Assembly (NCBI GenBank): GCA_023387335.1
Contig: JAEWIF010000057.1
Coordinates: 62,001-126,000 of the forward strand
Direction of reading: 5' to 3'
Source of the DNA: Pseudomonadota bacterium
Lineage (GTDB): Bacteria; Pseudomonadota; Gammaproteobacteria; Burkholderiales; Burkholderiaceae_C
Length of the DNA stretch: 64,000 bases
The notes beneath the pieces were generated by a model. That model was not told the origin of the DNA. It did no database searches and saw only the letters and a program-made list of their open reading frames with translations. This document shows positions 26,545 to 35,953 of the stretch, one piece after another. Each line of letters starts with the position of its first letter. The first letter of the stretch is position 1. The position numbers and the translations under genes are program-made.

Positions 26545-27093
26545 ATGCGCATCCTTGGAATCGATCCCGGCCTGCAGACCACCGGCTTCGGCGTCGTGGA
26601 CGTGGAAGGCTCCCAGCTGCGCTACGTCGCCAGCGGCACCATCACCACCACCCACCTTCCGCGAGGCGAGCTGCCGTCGCGCCTGAAAGTGTTGTTCGAC
26701 GGCATCACCCAGGTGCGCGATCGCTACCAGCCCGATGCCGCGGCGGTGGAGATCGTGTTCGTCAACGCCAATCCGCAATCGACCCTGCTGCTCGGGCAGG
26801 CTCGCGGCGCCTGCGTCACGGCCCTGGTGGCGTGCCAGCTGTCGGTGGCGGAATACACCGCGCTGCAGATGAAGCAGGCCGTCGCCGGCCACGGGCGGGC
26901 GGCCAAGGCCCAGGTGCAGGAGATGGTCAAGCGCCTGCTGAACCTGCCCGGCGTGCCGGGCGAGGACGCCGCCGATGCGCTGGGGCTGGCGATCACGCAT
27001 GCGCATGCGGGGCAGTCGCTGGCGCGCATCGCGGCGGCGGGCGAGACCACGCGCCGCACGACGGGCCAGTACCGGGCCGGTCGCGCCTACTGA
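26545..27093 (+). CDS. ruvC: Holliday-junction endonuclease RuvC
   Basis: RuvC resolves Holliday junctions made by RuvAB during recombination repair. The 182-residue length is normal. Catalytic acidic residues are visible in MRILGIDPGLQTTGFG (Asp7), AVEIVFVNANPQ (Glu) and GEDAADALGLAITHAH (two Asp). The basic DNA-binding segment VAGHGRAAKAQVQEMVKRLL is present. ruvA and ruvB are not adjacent. The gene converges on the small membrane protein and lpxC, with 3 bases between stop codons. Confidence 0.96.
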   Translation: MRILGIDPGLQTTGFGVVDVEGSQLRYVASGTITTTHLPRGELPSRLKVLFDGITQVRDRYQPDAAAVEIVFVNANPQSTLLLGQARGACVTALVACQLSVAEYTALQMKQAVAGHGRAAKAQVQEMVKRLLNLPGVPGEDAADALGLAITHAHAGQSLARIAAAGETTRRTTGQYRAGRAY

Positions 27094-27096
27094 TCC

Positions 27097-27276
27097 CTAC
27101 TCGACCAGCTTCTCGATGATGAGCACGGCGAAGAAGCCGAGCGCGGCCGCGATCGTCCACTTCAGCGTGACAAGGCCGGTGCGCTTGTAGCGCGGCTGGC
27201 CGGTGTACGCATACATCGCGAAGAACACGGCGGCGACCAGCAGCAGCAGGAAGATCGCGGCGCGGAAGACGGCCAT
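27097..27276 (-). CDS. Small two-helix membrane protein
   Basis: A 59-residue hydrophobic protein with two predicted membrane helices (about 4-22, AIFLLLLVAAVFFAMYAY, and 38-55, WTIAAALGFFAVLIIEKL) separated by a basic loop, QPRYKRTG. The basic loop suggests both ends face the periplasm. It starts 8 bases after the lpxC stop on the same strand, so it is probably co-transcribed at the end of the lpxC unit. The composition and high third-position GC support it. I know no function. Confidence 0.7.
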   Translation of the reverse strand: MAVFRAAIFLLLLVAAVFFAMYAYTGQPRYKRTGLVTLKWTIAAALGFFAVLIIEKLVE

Positions 27277-27284
27277 CGCGGCCG

Positions 27285-28208
27285 TTACCAGGCGCGGGCC
27301 AGCTGGCCGAAGCCGACGGGCGCCTGGCGCTCGTCCTCGAAGGTGGCCACTTCCCAGGCGTCGCGCTGGGCCAGCAGGGCGCGCAGCAGCTTGTTGTTCA
27401 TGGCGTGGCCGGAGCGGAACGCGCTGTAGGCCGCCAGCAGCGGCTTGCCCAGCAAGTACAGGTCGCCCATGGCGTCGAGGATCTTGTGCTTGACGAACTC
27501 GTCCTCGTAGCGCAGCCCCTCGGTGTTCAGGACGCGGTAGTCGTCCATCACGATGGCGTTGTCCATGCCGCCGCCCAGCGCCAGGCCGTTGGCCCGCATC
27601 ATCTCGACGTCCTTGGTGAAGCCGAAGGTGCGGGCGCGCGCGATGTCGCGCTGGTAGTTGCCCTTGCCCAGGTCGAACTCCACGCGCTGGCCGGTGGAAT
27701 CGACCACGCGGTGGTCGAAGTCGATCTCGAAGCTGAGCTTGTAGCCGTGGTACGGCGCCAGGCGCGCCCACTTGAGCGCGTCGCCCTCGCCTTCACGCAC
27801 CTCGACGGGCTTCAGCACGCGGATGAAGCGGCGCGGCGCGTTCTGCACCTCGATGCCGGCGCTCTGCAACAGGAACACGAACGAGGACGAGGAGCCGTCC
27901 AGGATCGGCACTTCCTCGGCCGTGATGTCGATGTAGAGGTTGTCCAGGCCCAGGCCGGCGCAGGCCGACATCAGGTGTTCGACCGTGTGCACCTTCACCG
28001 CGCCGTTGGAGACGGTGGAGGCCAGGCGCGTGTCGGTGACGGATTCGGCCGAGACGGGGATGTCCACCGGCTGGGGCAGGTCGACGCGGCGGAACACGAT
28101 GCCGGTGTCGGGACGCGCGGGCCGCAGCGTGAGTTCCACGCGCTGGCCCCCGTGCAGGCCCACGCCGACGGCGCGGGTGAGGGTCTTGAGCGTGCGTTGA
28201 GCCAGCAT
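27285..28208 (-). CDS. lpxC: UDP-3-O-acyl-N-acetylglucosamine deacetylase
   Basis: LpxC is the zinc deacetylase that commits UDP-GlcNAc to lipid A synthesis. The 307-residue protein shows zinc ligands in VHTVEHLMSA and VKHKILDAMGDLYLLG (His and Asp) and the catalytic His in FRSGHAMNNKLL. The N-terminal block MLAQRTLKTLTRAVGVGLHGG is typical. Its place downstream of ftsZ is the classic proteobacterial arrangement, but an FHA gene is inserted between them here. The start at 28208 has no ribosome site; an inverted repeat (GGCCAC 28209-28214 with GTGGCC 28223-28228) abuts the start codon. Confidence 0.96.
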   Translation of the reverse strand: MLAQRTLKTLTRAVGVGLHGGQRVELTLRPARPDTGIVFRRVDLPQPVDIPVSAESVTDTRLASTVSNGAVKVHTVEHLMSACAGLGLDNLYIDITAEEVPILDGSSSSFVFLLQSAGIEVQNAPRRFIRVLKPVEVREGEGDALKWARLAPYHGYKLSFEIDFDHRVVDSTGQRVEFDLGKGNYQRDIARARTFGFTKDVEMMRANGLALGGGMDNAIVMDDYRVLNTEGLRYEDEFVKHKILDAMGDLYLLGKPLLAAYSAFRSGHAMNNKLLRALLAQRDAWEVATFEDERQAPVGFGQLARAW

Positions 28209-28279
28209 GGCCACGATTTTAAGTGGCCGGGCCTCTTTCGAAGGACCTCGAGGGCTATGCCCGCGATAGCGGCGGGTCG

Positions 28280-28900
28280 TCAGTTCGCCAGGATGAACTG
28301 CATGCGCGTGCCGGCGAGTTCCAGCACGTCGTGATGGTTCAGCAGCACCGGGTCGGCGCCCAGCGGGCGGTCGTTCAGCAGCGGCACCTGCTCGCCGTCG
28401 AGGTGGGCGGCGTAGTAGCCGGTGCGGCGATGCGCCACGGCGATGATGGCGACGCCGGGCCTGCCGAAGGTGGACACGGCCTTGTTCACCGGCACCTCCA
28501 GGCCCGTGGAACTGCCCGAGAGCACCCGGAAGCTGGCGTGCGTGGGCGGCGGCAGGTTGGAGTTGGGCCCCAGCTGCATGGCCGCGGTGGCGCCGAAGCC
28601 GGAGTCGGCGCTGGCCGACAGGAAGCGCAGGCGGAAGCCCGCGATGGCGACCACGTCCTCGTCGCGCAGCCGCTGGCGCTTGATCTTCTTGTTGTTGACG
28701 AAGGTTCCGTTGGTGCTGCCCACGTCCTCGACGAACACGTCCGACAGGCCCTTCAGGTCGAAGGCGCAGTGCCGCGAACTGACGGCGGGGTTCTGCAGCA
28801 CGATGTCGTTGTCCGGGCCGCGGCCGAGCGTGGTGCGGTCCTTGGACAGGTAGACGTGCCGGACCTCGACCCCTTCGACCGTGACGATCAACTGCGGCAT
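28280..28900 (-). CDS. FHA-domain protein
   Basis: A 206-residue cytoplasmic protein. The N-terminal FHA domain (about 10-95) has the phosphothreonine-binding residues in TTLGRGPDNDIVLQNPAVSSRHC and the VEDVGSTNGTFVNNKKI loop. The second half (about 118-206) repeats a related beta-sandwich pattern (STFGRPGVAIIAV...VLLNDRPLGADPVLLNHHDVLEL, read in parts) without the full binding set, so it looks like a degenerate second FHA copy. FHA domains read Ser/Thr phosphorylation; the only Ser/Thr kinase in this window is the fusion at 5960-8005. It lies between the ftsZ terminator and lpxC. Confidence 0.9.
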   Translation of the reverse strand: MPQLIVTVEGVEVRHVYLSKDRTTLGRGPDNDIVLQNPAVSSRHCAFDLKGLSDVFVEDVGSTNGTFVNNKKIKRQRLRDEDVVAIAGFRLRFLSASADSGFGATAAMQLGPNSNLPPPTHASFRVLSGSSTGLEVPVNKAVSTFGRPGVAIIAVAHRRTGYYAAHLDGEQVPLLNDRPLGADPVLLNHHDVLELAGTRMQFILAN

Positions 28901-28986
28901 GGAACTTTCTCCTCGCGGCTCTTGGACTGTTGAGCCATGCTAGCCAGCGGCCCGCGACGGGGCAAGCCGCGCGAAAGGCGTGAGCC

Positions 28987-29017
28987 AAAAAGCAACGAGG
29001 CCCGTAGGCCTCGTCGC
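28987..29017 (-). terminator. Intrinsic terminator after ftsZ
   Basis: On the minus strand a stem of about 10 bp (ACGAGGCC paired with GGCCTCGT, with further outer pairs) is closed by a short TAC-containing loop and followed by five T (28991-28987). It lies about 25 bases past the ftsZ stop, closing the division cluster before the FHA gene. Confidence 0.8.
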
Positions 29018-29040
29018 TGCGTCCACGAATGCTTTCGCCT

Positions 29041-30288
29041 TCAGTCCGCCTGCTTGCGCAGGAAGGCCGGGATCTCGAAGTCGTCCATGCCGCCCGAGGA
29101 CAGCGCGTCGACCTTGGCGGCGGCCTGCGTGCGGTTGGTGCGCCACACGCTGGGCACCGTCATGCCGCCGTAGTCCGGCTGCTGCGGCATGGACGGCGCG
29201 GACATCTCGCGAGTCAGGATCGCGCCTGGACCGGAAACGGCGTGGTTCACCGTGGGCACGGTGAACGGCACGTTGTCGGTGCCGGTGCGCAGCACCTGCA
29301 GCGGGGGCGCCGTGCGGCGCTGCTGGCCGTGGCGCGACAGGCCGGTGGCCACGACGGTGACGCGGACCTCGTCGCCCAGGTTGTCGTCGTAGGCCGTGCC
29401 GTAGATGACGTGCGCGTCCGGCGAGGCGTAGGCGCGGATGGTGTTCATCGCCAGCTTGGACTCGGCCAGCTTCAGGCTGCCCTTGGCCGCGGTGATCAGC
29501 ACCAGCACGCCCTTGGCGCCCGACAGGTCGATGCCGTCCAGCAGCGGACAGGCCACGGCCTGCTCGGCCGCGATGCGCGCGCGGTCCGGGCCCGACGCGA
29601 CCGCCGTGCCCATCATCGCCTTGCCCGGCTCGCCCATCACGGTGCGCACATCCTCGAAGTCCACGTTGACGTGGCCGGGCACGTTGATGATCTCCGCGAT
29701 GCCGCCCACGGCGTTCTTCAGCACGTCGTTGGCGTGCGCGAACGCCTCGTCCTGGGTGATGTCGTCGCCCAGCACCTCGAGCAGCTTCTCGTTGAGCACC
29801 ACGATCAGCGAGTCGACGTTGGCTTCCAGCTCCATCAGGCCCTGGTCGGCGTTCGTCATGCGGCGGCCGCCTTCCCAGTCGAACGGCTTGGTGACCACGC
29901 CGACGGTCAGGATGCCCATCTCCTTGGCGATGCGCGCGATGACCGGCGCCGCGCCGGTGCCGGTGCCGCCGCCCATGCCCGCGGTGATGAACAGCATGTG
30001 CGCGCCTTCGATCGCCTCGCGGATGCTGTTGGTCGCGGCGTCGGCCGCGTCACGGCCGCGGTCCGGCTTGCCGCCCGCGCCCAGGCCGTTGTTGCCCAGC
30101 TGGATGGTCTTGTGGGCCGCGCTGCGAACCAGCGCCTGCGCATCGGTGTTGGCGCAGATGAATTCCACGCCCTGGACCGCGCGGGCGATCATGTGCTCGA
30201 CGGCGTTGCCGCCGCCGCCGCCCACGCCGATCACCTTGATCTGGGTGCCCAGGTGGAATTCCTCCACTTCGATCATTTCGATGCTCAT
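29041..30288 (-). CDS. ftsZ: Cell division protein FtsZ
   Basis: FtsZ is the tubulin-like GTPase that assembles the division ring. The 415-residue protein has the GTP-binding signature GMGGGTGTGAAPV near residue 105, the N-terminal IGVGGGGGNAVEHM loop, and the synergy segment NADQGLMELEANVDSLIVV. The linker runs from about 320 to 395, and the C-terminal conserved peptide DDFEIPAFLRKQAD ends the protein, as expected for binding FtsA. It is the last gene of the dcw cluster, 151 bases after ftsA, with its own possible promoter in that gap, and a terminator follows. Confidence 0.98.
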   Translation of the reverse strand: MSIEMIEVEEFHLGTQIKVIGVGGGGGNAVEHMIARAVQGVEFICANTDAQALVRSAAHKTIQLGNNGLGAGGKPDRGRDAADAATNSIREAIEGAHMLFITAGMGGGTGTGAAPVIARIAKEMGILTVGVVTKPFDWEGGRRMTNADQGLMELEANVDSLIVVLNEKLLEVLGDDITQDEAFAHANDVLKNAVGGIAEIINVPGHVNVDFEDVRTVMGEPGKAMMGTAVASGPDRARIAAEQAVACPLLDGIDLSGAKGVLVLITAAKGSLKLAESKLAMNTIRAYASPDAHVIYGTAYDDNLGDEVRVTVVATGLSRHGQQRRTAPPLQVLRTGTDNVPFTVPTVNHAVSGPGAILTREMSAPSMPQQPDYGGMTVPSVWRTNRTQAAAKVDALSSGGMDDFEIPAFLRKQAD

Positions 30289-30357
30289 TTGAATCTCCTG
30301 TACTTCGTTGCAGTTGCCATTGCGATCTCGTTGTCGGTATCAGAGCTGAACGCTCAC

Positions 30358-30382
30358 GATGGCGGTTCGGTGCACCGCCATC
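30358..30382. repeat. Inverted repeat in the ftsA-ftsZ gap
   Basis: GATGGCGG (30358-30365) and CCGCCATC (30375-30382) form a perfect 8-bp dyad with a 9-base loop, in the only sizeable gap (30289-30439) inside the division cluster. There is no T-run. It may be an RNA hairpin or an operator affecting ftsZ; processing or partial termination is possible. Confidence 0.5.
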
Positions 30383-30439
30383 GCCGCCTTCGTCGCAACG
30401 GGGGACTGCCCCGCGCGAGCCATCGCTTCATGTGGGACA

Positions 30440-31669
30440 TCAGAAGTTCCCCACGATGAAGTCCTTGAAGCGGGAGAAGGCGGTCTTCATCGACCCGTTC
30501 TTCTGCGCCACCTTGTGTCCACGAACGCGCGCGAGGCGCGCTTCTTCCAGCAGGCCCATCACGGTAGCGGCACGCGGCTGCGCCACCATGTCGGCCAATG
30601 CGCCGAAGTACTGCGGCACGCCGCGGCGAACCGGCTTGAGGAAGATGTCCTCGCCGAGTTCCACCATGCCGGGCATCACCGCGCTGCCGCCGGTGATCAC
30701 GATGCCGGAGGACAGCACCTCCTCGTAGCCCGACTCGCGCACCACCTGCTGCACCAGCGAGAAGATCTCCTCCACGCGGGGCTCGATCACGCCGGCCAGC
30801 GCCTGGCGCGAGAGCATGCGCGGGCCGCGGTCGCCGAGGCCGGGCACCTCGACCTGCTGCTCGGGGTCGGCCAGCAGCTGCTTGGCGTAGCCGCTCTCGA
30901 CCTTGATGTCCTCGGCGTCCTTGGTGGGCGTGCGCAGCGCCATCGCGATGTCGCTGGTGATCAGGTCGCCCGCGATCGGGATCACCGAGGTGTGGCGGAT
31001 CGCGCCGCCCGTGAAGATGGCCACGTCGGTGGTGCCGGCGCCGATGTCGACCAGCGCCACGCCCAGTTCCTTCTCGTCCTGCGTGAGCACCGCCTGGCTG
31101 GACGCCAGCGGGTTGAGCATCAGCTGCTCGACCTCGAGGCCGCAGCGGCGCACGCACTTGATGATGTTCTCGGCCGCGCTCTGCGCCCCGGTGACGATGT
31201 GGACCTTGGCCTCCAGCCGGATGCCGCTCATGCCGATCGGCTCGCGCACGTCCTGGCCGTCGATCACGAACTCCTGCGGCTCCACCAGCAGCAGCCGCTG
31301 GTCGGTGGAGATGTTGATCGCGCGCGCCGTCTCGACCACGCGCGCCACGTCGGCCGGCGTGACCTCGCGGTCCTTCACCGCCACCATGCCGCTGGAGTTG
31401 ATGCCGCGGATGTGGCTGCCCGTGATGCCGGTGTAGACCCGCGTGATCTTGCAGTCGGCCATCAGCTCGGCTTCCTTGAGCGCCTGCTGGATGCTCTGCA
31501 CCGTCGCGTCGATATTGACCACGACGCCGCGCTTGAGCCCGTTGGACGGCGCCACGCCCAGCCCCGCCAGCTTCAGCTCGCCGCCGGGCAGGACCTCGGC
31601 CACCACCGCCATCACCTTGGCGGTGCCGATGTCCAGGCCGACGACGAGGTCCTTGTATTCCTTCGCCAT
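30440..31669 (-). CDS. ftsA: Cell division protein FtsA
   Basis: FtsA is the actin-like ATPase that tethers FtsZ to the membrane. The 409-residue protein has the phosphate loops VVGLDIGTAKVMAVVAE (start) and VDIGAGTTDVAIF, and the adenosine motif ITGGSAVMPGMVELGE. The C-terminal amphipathic helix FSRFKDFIVGNF serves as membrane anchor. The start is MAKEYKDL at 31669, 12 bases after the ftsQ stop. Size and order (ftsQ-ftsA-ftsZ) are standard. Confidence 0.97.
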   Translation of the reverse strand: MAKEYKDLVVGLDIGTAKVMAVVAEVLPGGELKLAGLGVAPSNGLKRGVVVNIDATVQSIQQALKEAELMADCKITRVYTGITGSHIRGINSSGMVAVKDREVTPADVARVVETARAINISTDQRLLLVEPQEFVIDGQDVREPIGMSGIRLEAKVHIVTGAQSAAENIIKCVRRCGLEVEQLMLNPLASSQAVLTQDEKELGVALVDIGAGTTDVAIFTGGAIRHTSVIPIAGDLITSDIAMALRTPTKDAEDIKVESGYAKQLLADPEQQVEVPGLGDRGPRMLSRQALAGVIEPRVEEIFSLVQQVVRESGYEEVLSSGIVITGGSAVMPGMVELGEDIFLKPVRRGVPQYFGALADMVAQPRAATVMGLLEEARLARVRGHKVAQKNGSMKTAFSRFKDFIVGNF

Positions 31670-31681
31670 TTCTCTGTCCCT

Positions 31682-32469
31682 CTACCCCTTCTTGGCGTCG
31701 GCGGTCACCGTGCCGACGCCCCTCAACCGGATCGCATAACCATCGCCGTAGCGCAGGTCGGCCGAGACCAGCGCCTCCGGCCGCCGCTCGTAGCGCGACG
31801 CCACCTGCGTGAGCGTCTGCGCGAAGCGCTGCACGCGCGGCAGCACCGTGGCGACGTCGCCGCGGCCCAGCTCCACCTTCGCGCCCGTGTCCAGCACCAC
31901 CTGCCAGCTGCCGCGCCCACTGAGCTGCAGCGCCTCCACCACCAGGTCGAGCGGCTCGAACAGCGGCGCGACGGCGCGGTACATCGCCAGCACCTCCTCG
32001 GCCTGGTCGTCCGGGCCGGCCAGGCGCGGCAGGTCGTCCGCATCGACCTCGCCCGCGTTCGCCTCGAACAGTTCGCCGAAGCTGTTGACCATGCGCGAGC
32101 CGCCGTCCTCGCCCCAGAACGCCACCGCCTGGTGCTCCTGCAGCACGACGCGCAGGCGGTTGGGGAATTCGCGCCGCACCACCGCCTGGCGCACCCAGGG
32201 CACGTCCTCGAAAGCGCGCCGCGTGGCTTCCAGGTTGACCGTGAAGAAGTTGCCCGTGAGCTGCGGCGCCACGTTGGCGCGCAGGGTCGCCGGGCTGTTG
32301 TGCGCGACCTCGCCGCGCACCGTGATGCCGCCCAGCGCGAACGCCGGATGCCGCAGCGCCCAGAAGCACAGCGCCGCCAGCAGCAGCACGCCGAACGCCG
32401 CGAACAGCACCGTCGCGGTGCCGTTCATCAGGCGCACGTCCAGCGGCAGCGGCGCGGCGGCTTTCTTCT

Positions 32470-32473
<4 letters not shown>
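31682..32473 (-). CDS. ftsQ: Cell division protein FtsQ
   Basis: FtsQ is a bitopic inner-membrane scaffold of the divisome that binds FtsB and FtsL. The 263-residue protein has a short basic cytoplasmic tail (MKKKAAAPLP), a membrane helix at about 21-40 (TVLFAAFGVLLLAALCFWAL), a POTRA domain at about 47-115 (GITVRGEVAHNSPATLRANV, WVRQAVVRREFPNRL) and the FtsQ beta domain. The ATG at 32473 overlaps the ddl stop by 4 bases. Confidence 0.95.
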
Positions 32474-33479
<1,006 letters not shown>

Positions 33480-33483
<4 letters not shown>

Positions 33484-34892
33484 GCGGCCCCTCCCATGTC
33501 CACCAGCTTCGCAGGCACGCCGCCGATCGAACCGGCGCCCATGCACATCACCACGTCGCCGTCGCGCGCCATGTCCAGGATGGCCTGCGGCATGGCGCCG
33601 ATCTCGTCGACGAACAGCGGTTCGACCTTGCCGGCCACGCGCACCGCGCGCGCCAGCGAGCGGCCGTCGGCCGCCACGATGGGCGCCTCGCCGGCGGCGT
33701 AGACCTCGGCCAGCAGCACCGAGTCGGCCTGGCCGAGCACCTTGACGAAGTCCTCGAAGCAGTCGCGAGTGCGCGTGTAGCGGTGCGGCTGGAACGCCAG
33801 CACCAGCCGGCGGCCGGGATAGGCGCCGCGTGCCGCCGCCAGCGTGGCGGCGATCTCCACCGGGTGGTGGCCGTAGTCCTCGATGACCGTGAAGCGGCCG
33901 CCGCCGTTGGCCGCGGGCACCTTCACGTCGCCGTAGCCCTGGAAGCGCCGGCCCACGCCATGGAACTCGGCCAGCGCCTTCTGCACGGCGGCGTCGGGCA
34001 CGTTCAGCTCCACCGCCACGGCGATGGCCGAGAGCGCGTTGAGCACGTTGTGGTGCCCGGCGAGGTTGAGCTTGATGGGCAGGTCGGGCAGCGTGATGCC
34101 GTTGCGGCGCAGCGCCGTGAAGTGCATCTGCGGGCCGACCGCGCGGATGTCGACCGCGCGCACCTGGGCGTCCTCGCTCACGCCGTAGCTGGTGACCGGG
34201 CACTGCACGTCGGGGACGATGGCGCGCACCGCCGGGTCGTCCACGCACAGGATGGCGGTGCCGTAGAACGGCATGCGGTGCAGGAAGTCGAGGAAGGCGC
34301 CCTGCAGCTTGCCGAAGTCGTGGCCGTAGGTCTCCATGTGGTCGGCGTCGATGTTGGTGACGACGGCCATCACGGGCATCAGGTTCAGGAAGGACGCATC
34401 GGACTCGTCGGCCTCGACCACGATGTAGTCGCCGGCGCCCAGCTTGGCGTTCGCGCCCGCGCTGTTCAGGCGGCCGCCGATGACGAACGTGGGATCGAGC
34501 CCGGCCTCGGCGAGCACGCTGGCCACCAGGCTGGTGGTGGTGGTCTTGCCGTGGGTGCCGGCGATGGCGATGCCCTGCTTCAGGCGCATCAGCTCGGCCA
34601 GCATCATGGCGCGCGGCACCACCGGGATCTTCTTCTGGCGAGCGGCGATGACCTCGGGGTTGTCGGCCTGCACCGCGGTGGAGGCGACGACGGCGTCAGC
34701 GCCGGCGATGTTGGCGGCCTCGTGGCCCACGCAGGTGCGGATGCCCAGGTCCTGCAGGCGGCGCAGCGTGGGGCTGTCGTGCAGGTCGGAGCCCGACACG
34801 GTGTAGCCCAGGTTGCGCAGCACTTCGGCGATGCCGGACATGCCGGCGCCGCCCAGGCCGACGAAATGGATGTGTTTGACGGCGTGTTTCAT
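33480..34892 (-). CDS. murC: UDP-N-acetylmuramate--L-alanine ligase
   Basis: MurC adds L-Ala to UDP-MurNAc, the first peptide step of peptidoglycan precursor synthesis. The 470-residue Mur ligase has HFVGLGGAGMSGIAEVL, the ATP loop IAGTHGKTTTTSLV, EADESDASFL, NIDADHMETYG and EDYGHHPVEI followed by FQPHRYTRTRD. It is paralogous to Mpl at 580-2040, which the two shared motif sets make clear. The start and end overlap murG and ddl by 4 bases each. Confidence 0.97.
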
Positions 34893-35953
34893 GCCTTGGC
34901 GAGCTCCTCGCAGGCTTGCACCATGTCGGCCGTGGCGCTGGTGCGCGCCACCGTCTGCGCGGCCTGCGCCTTGCGCAGCAGCTCCTGCCGGTCGGTGCCC
35001 TGGATCAGGGAAGCCAGGCCCTCGGCCGTGAGGTCGCGCTGCTGGACCAGCCAGCCGCCCCCCGCGTCGACGATGAACCTGGCGTTGGTGGTCTGGTGGT
35101 CGTCCACCGCGTGCGGGAACGGCACGTACACCGCCGCGGCGCCGACGGCCGCGATCTCGGTGACGGTGCTGGCGCCCGCGCGGCAGATCACCAGGTCGGC
35201 CGCCGCGAAGGCCTGGGCCGTGTCCTCGACGAAGGGCGTGAGTTCGGCCTCGACGCCCGCGGCGGCGTAATTCGCACGCAGCTGGTCGATCTGCCTGGCG
35301 CCGCTCTGGTGCAGCACGATCGGACGCTCGCCCGCGGGCATCAGCGCCAGCGCCTTGGGCACGATGTCGTTGAGCGCCTGCGCACCCAGGCTGCCGCCCA
35401 CCACCAGCACGCGCAGCGGGCCGGTGCGGCCGGCGAACCGCTCGTGCGGCGGCGGCTGGCGCAGGAAGTCCGCGCGCAGCGGGTTGCCGATCCAGCGCGC
35501 CTTGCGCATCACGTCCGGGAAGGCGGTGAAGACGCGGTCGGCCACTTCGGCCAGCACGCGGTTGGCCATGCCGGCCACCGAGTTCTGCTCGTGCAGCACC
35601 AGCGGCTTGCCCAGCAGCACGCCCATCATCCCGCCCGGGAAGGTGATGTAGCCGCCCAGGCCGATCACCACGTCGGGCTTGACGCGCCGGACCACGCGGA
35701 TGCTCTGCCAGAAGGCCCGCAGCAGGCGCACCGGCAGCAGGGCCAGCGTGATCGGGCCCTTGCCGCGCACGCCGCCGAAGTCGATGGTCTCGAGCGTGAA
35801 GCCGCGCGGCGGCACCAGGCGGCTTTCCATGCTGCCGGGGGCGCCCAGCCAGTGCACGTCCCAGGCCCGCTCGCGCAGCGCCTCGGCCACGGCCAGGCCC
35901 GGGAAGATGTGTCCTCCCGTGCCGCCGGCCATCACGAGCGCGCGCTTGCCCAT
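34889..35953 (-). CDS. murG: UDP-GlcNAc:lipid I N-acetylglucosaminyltransferase
   Basis: MurG is a peripheral membrane GT-B glycosyltransferase that converts lipid I to lipid II. The 354-residue protein has the N-terminal VMAGGTGGHIFPGLAVAEAL loop, GGYITFPGG, HEQNSVAGMANR, VVGGSLGAQALN and the sugar-nucleotide segment ICRAGASTVTEIAAVG. The ATG overlaps the ftsW stop by one base (TGATG), so translation is coupled. Confidence 0.97.
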   Translation of the reverse strand: MGKRALVMAGGTGGHIFPGLAVAEALRERAWDVHWLGAPGSMESRLVPPRGFTLETIDFGGVRGKGPITLALLPVRLLRAFWQSIRVVRRVKPDVVIGLGGYITFPGGMMGVLLGKPLVLHEQNSVAGMANRVLAEVADRVFTAFPDVMRKARWIGNPLRADFLRQPPPHERFAGRTGPLRVLVVGGSLGAQALNDIVPKALALMPAGERPIVLHQSGARQIDQLRANYAAAGVEAELTPFVEDTAQAFAAADLVICRAGASTVTEIAAVGAAAVYVPFPHAVDDHQTTNARFIVDAGGGWLVQQRDLTAEGLASLIQGTDRQELLRKAQAAQTVARTSATADMVQACEELAKA

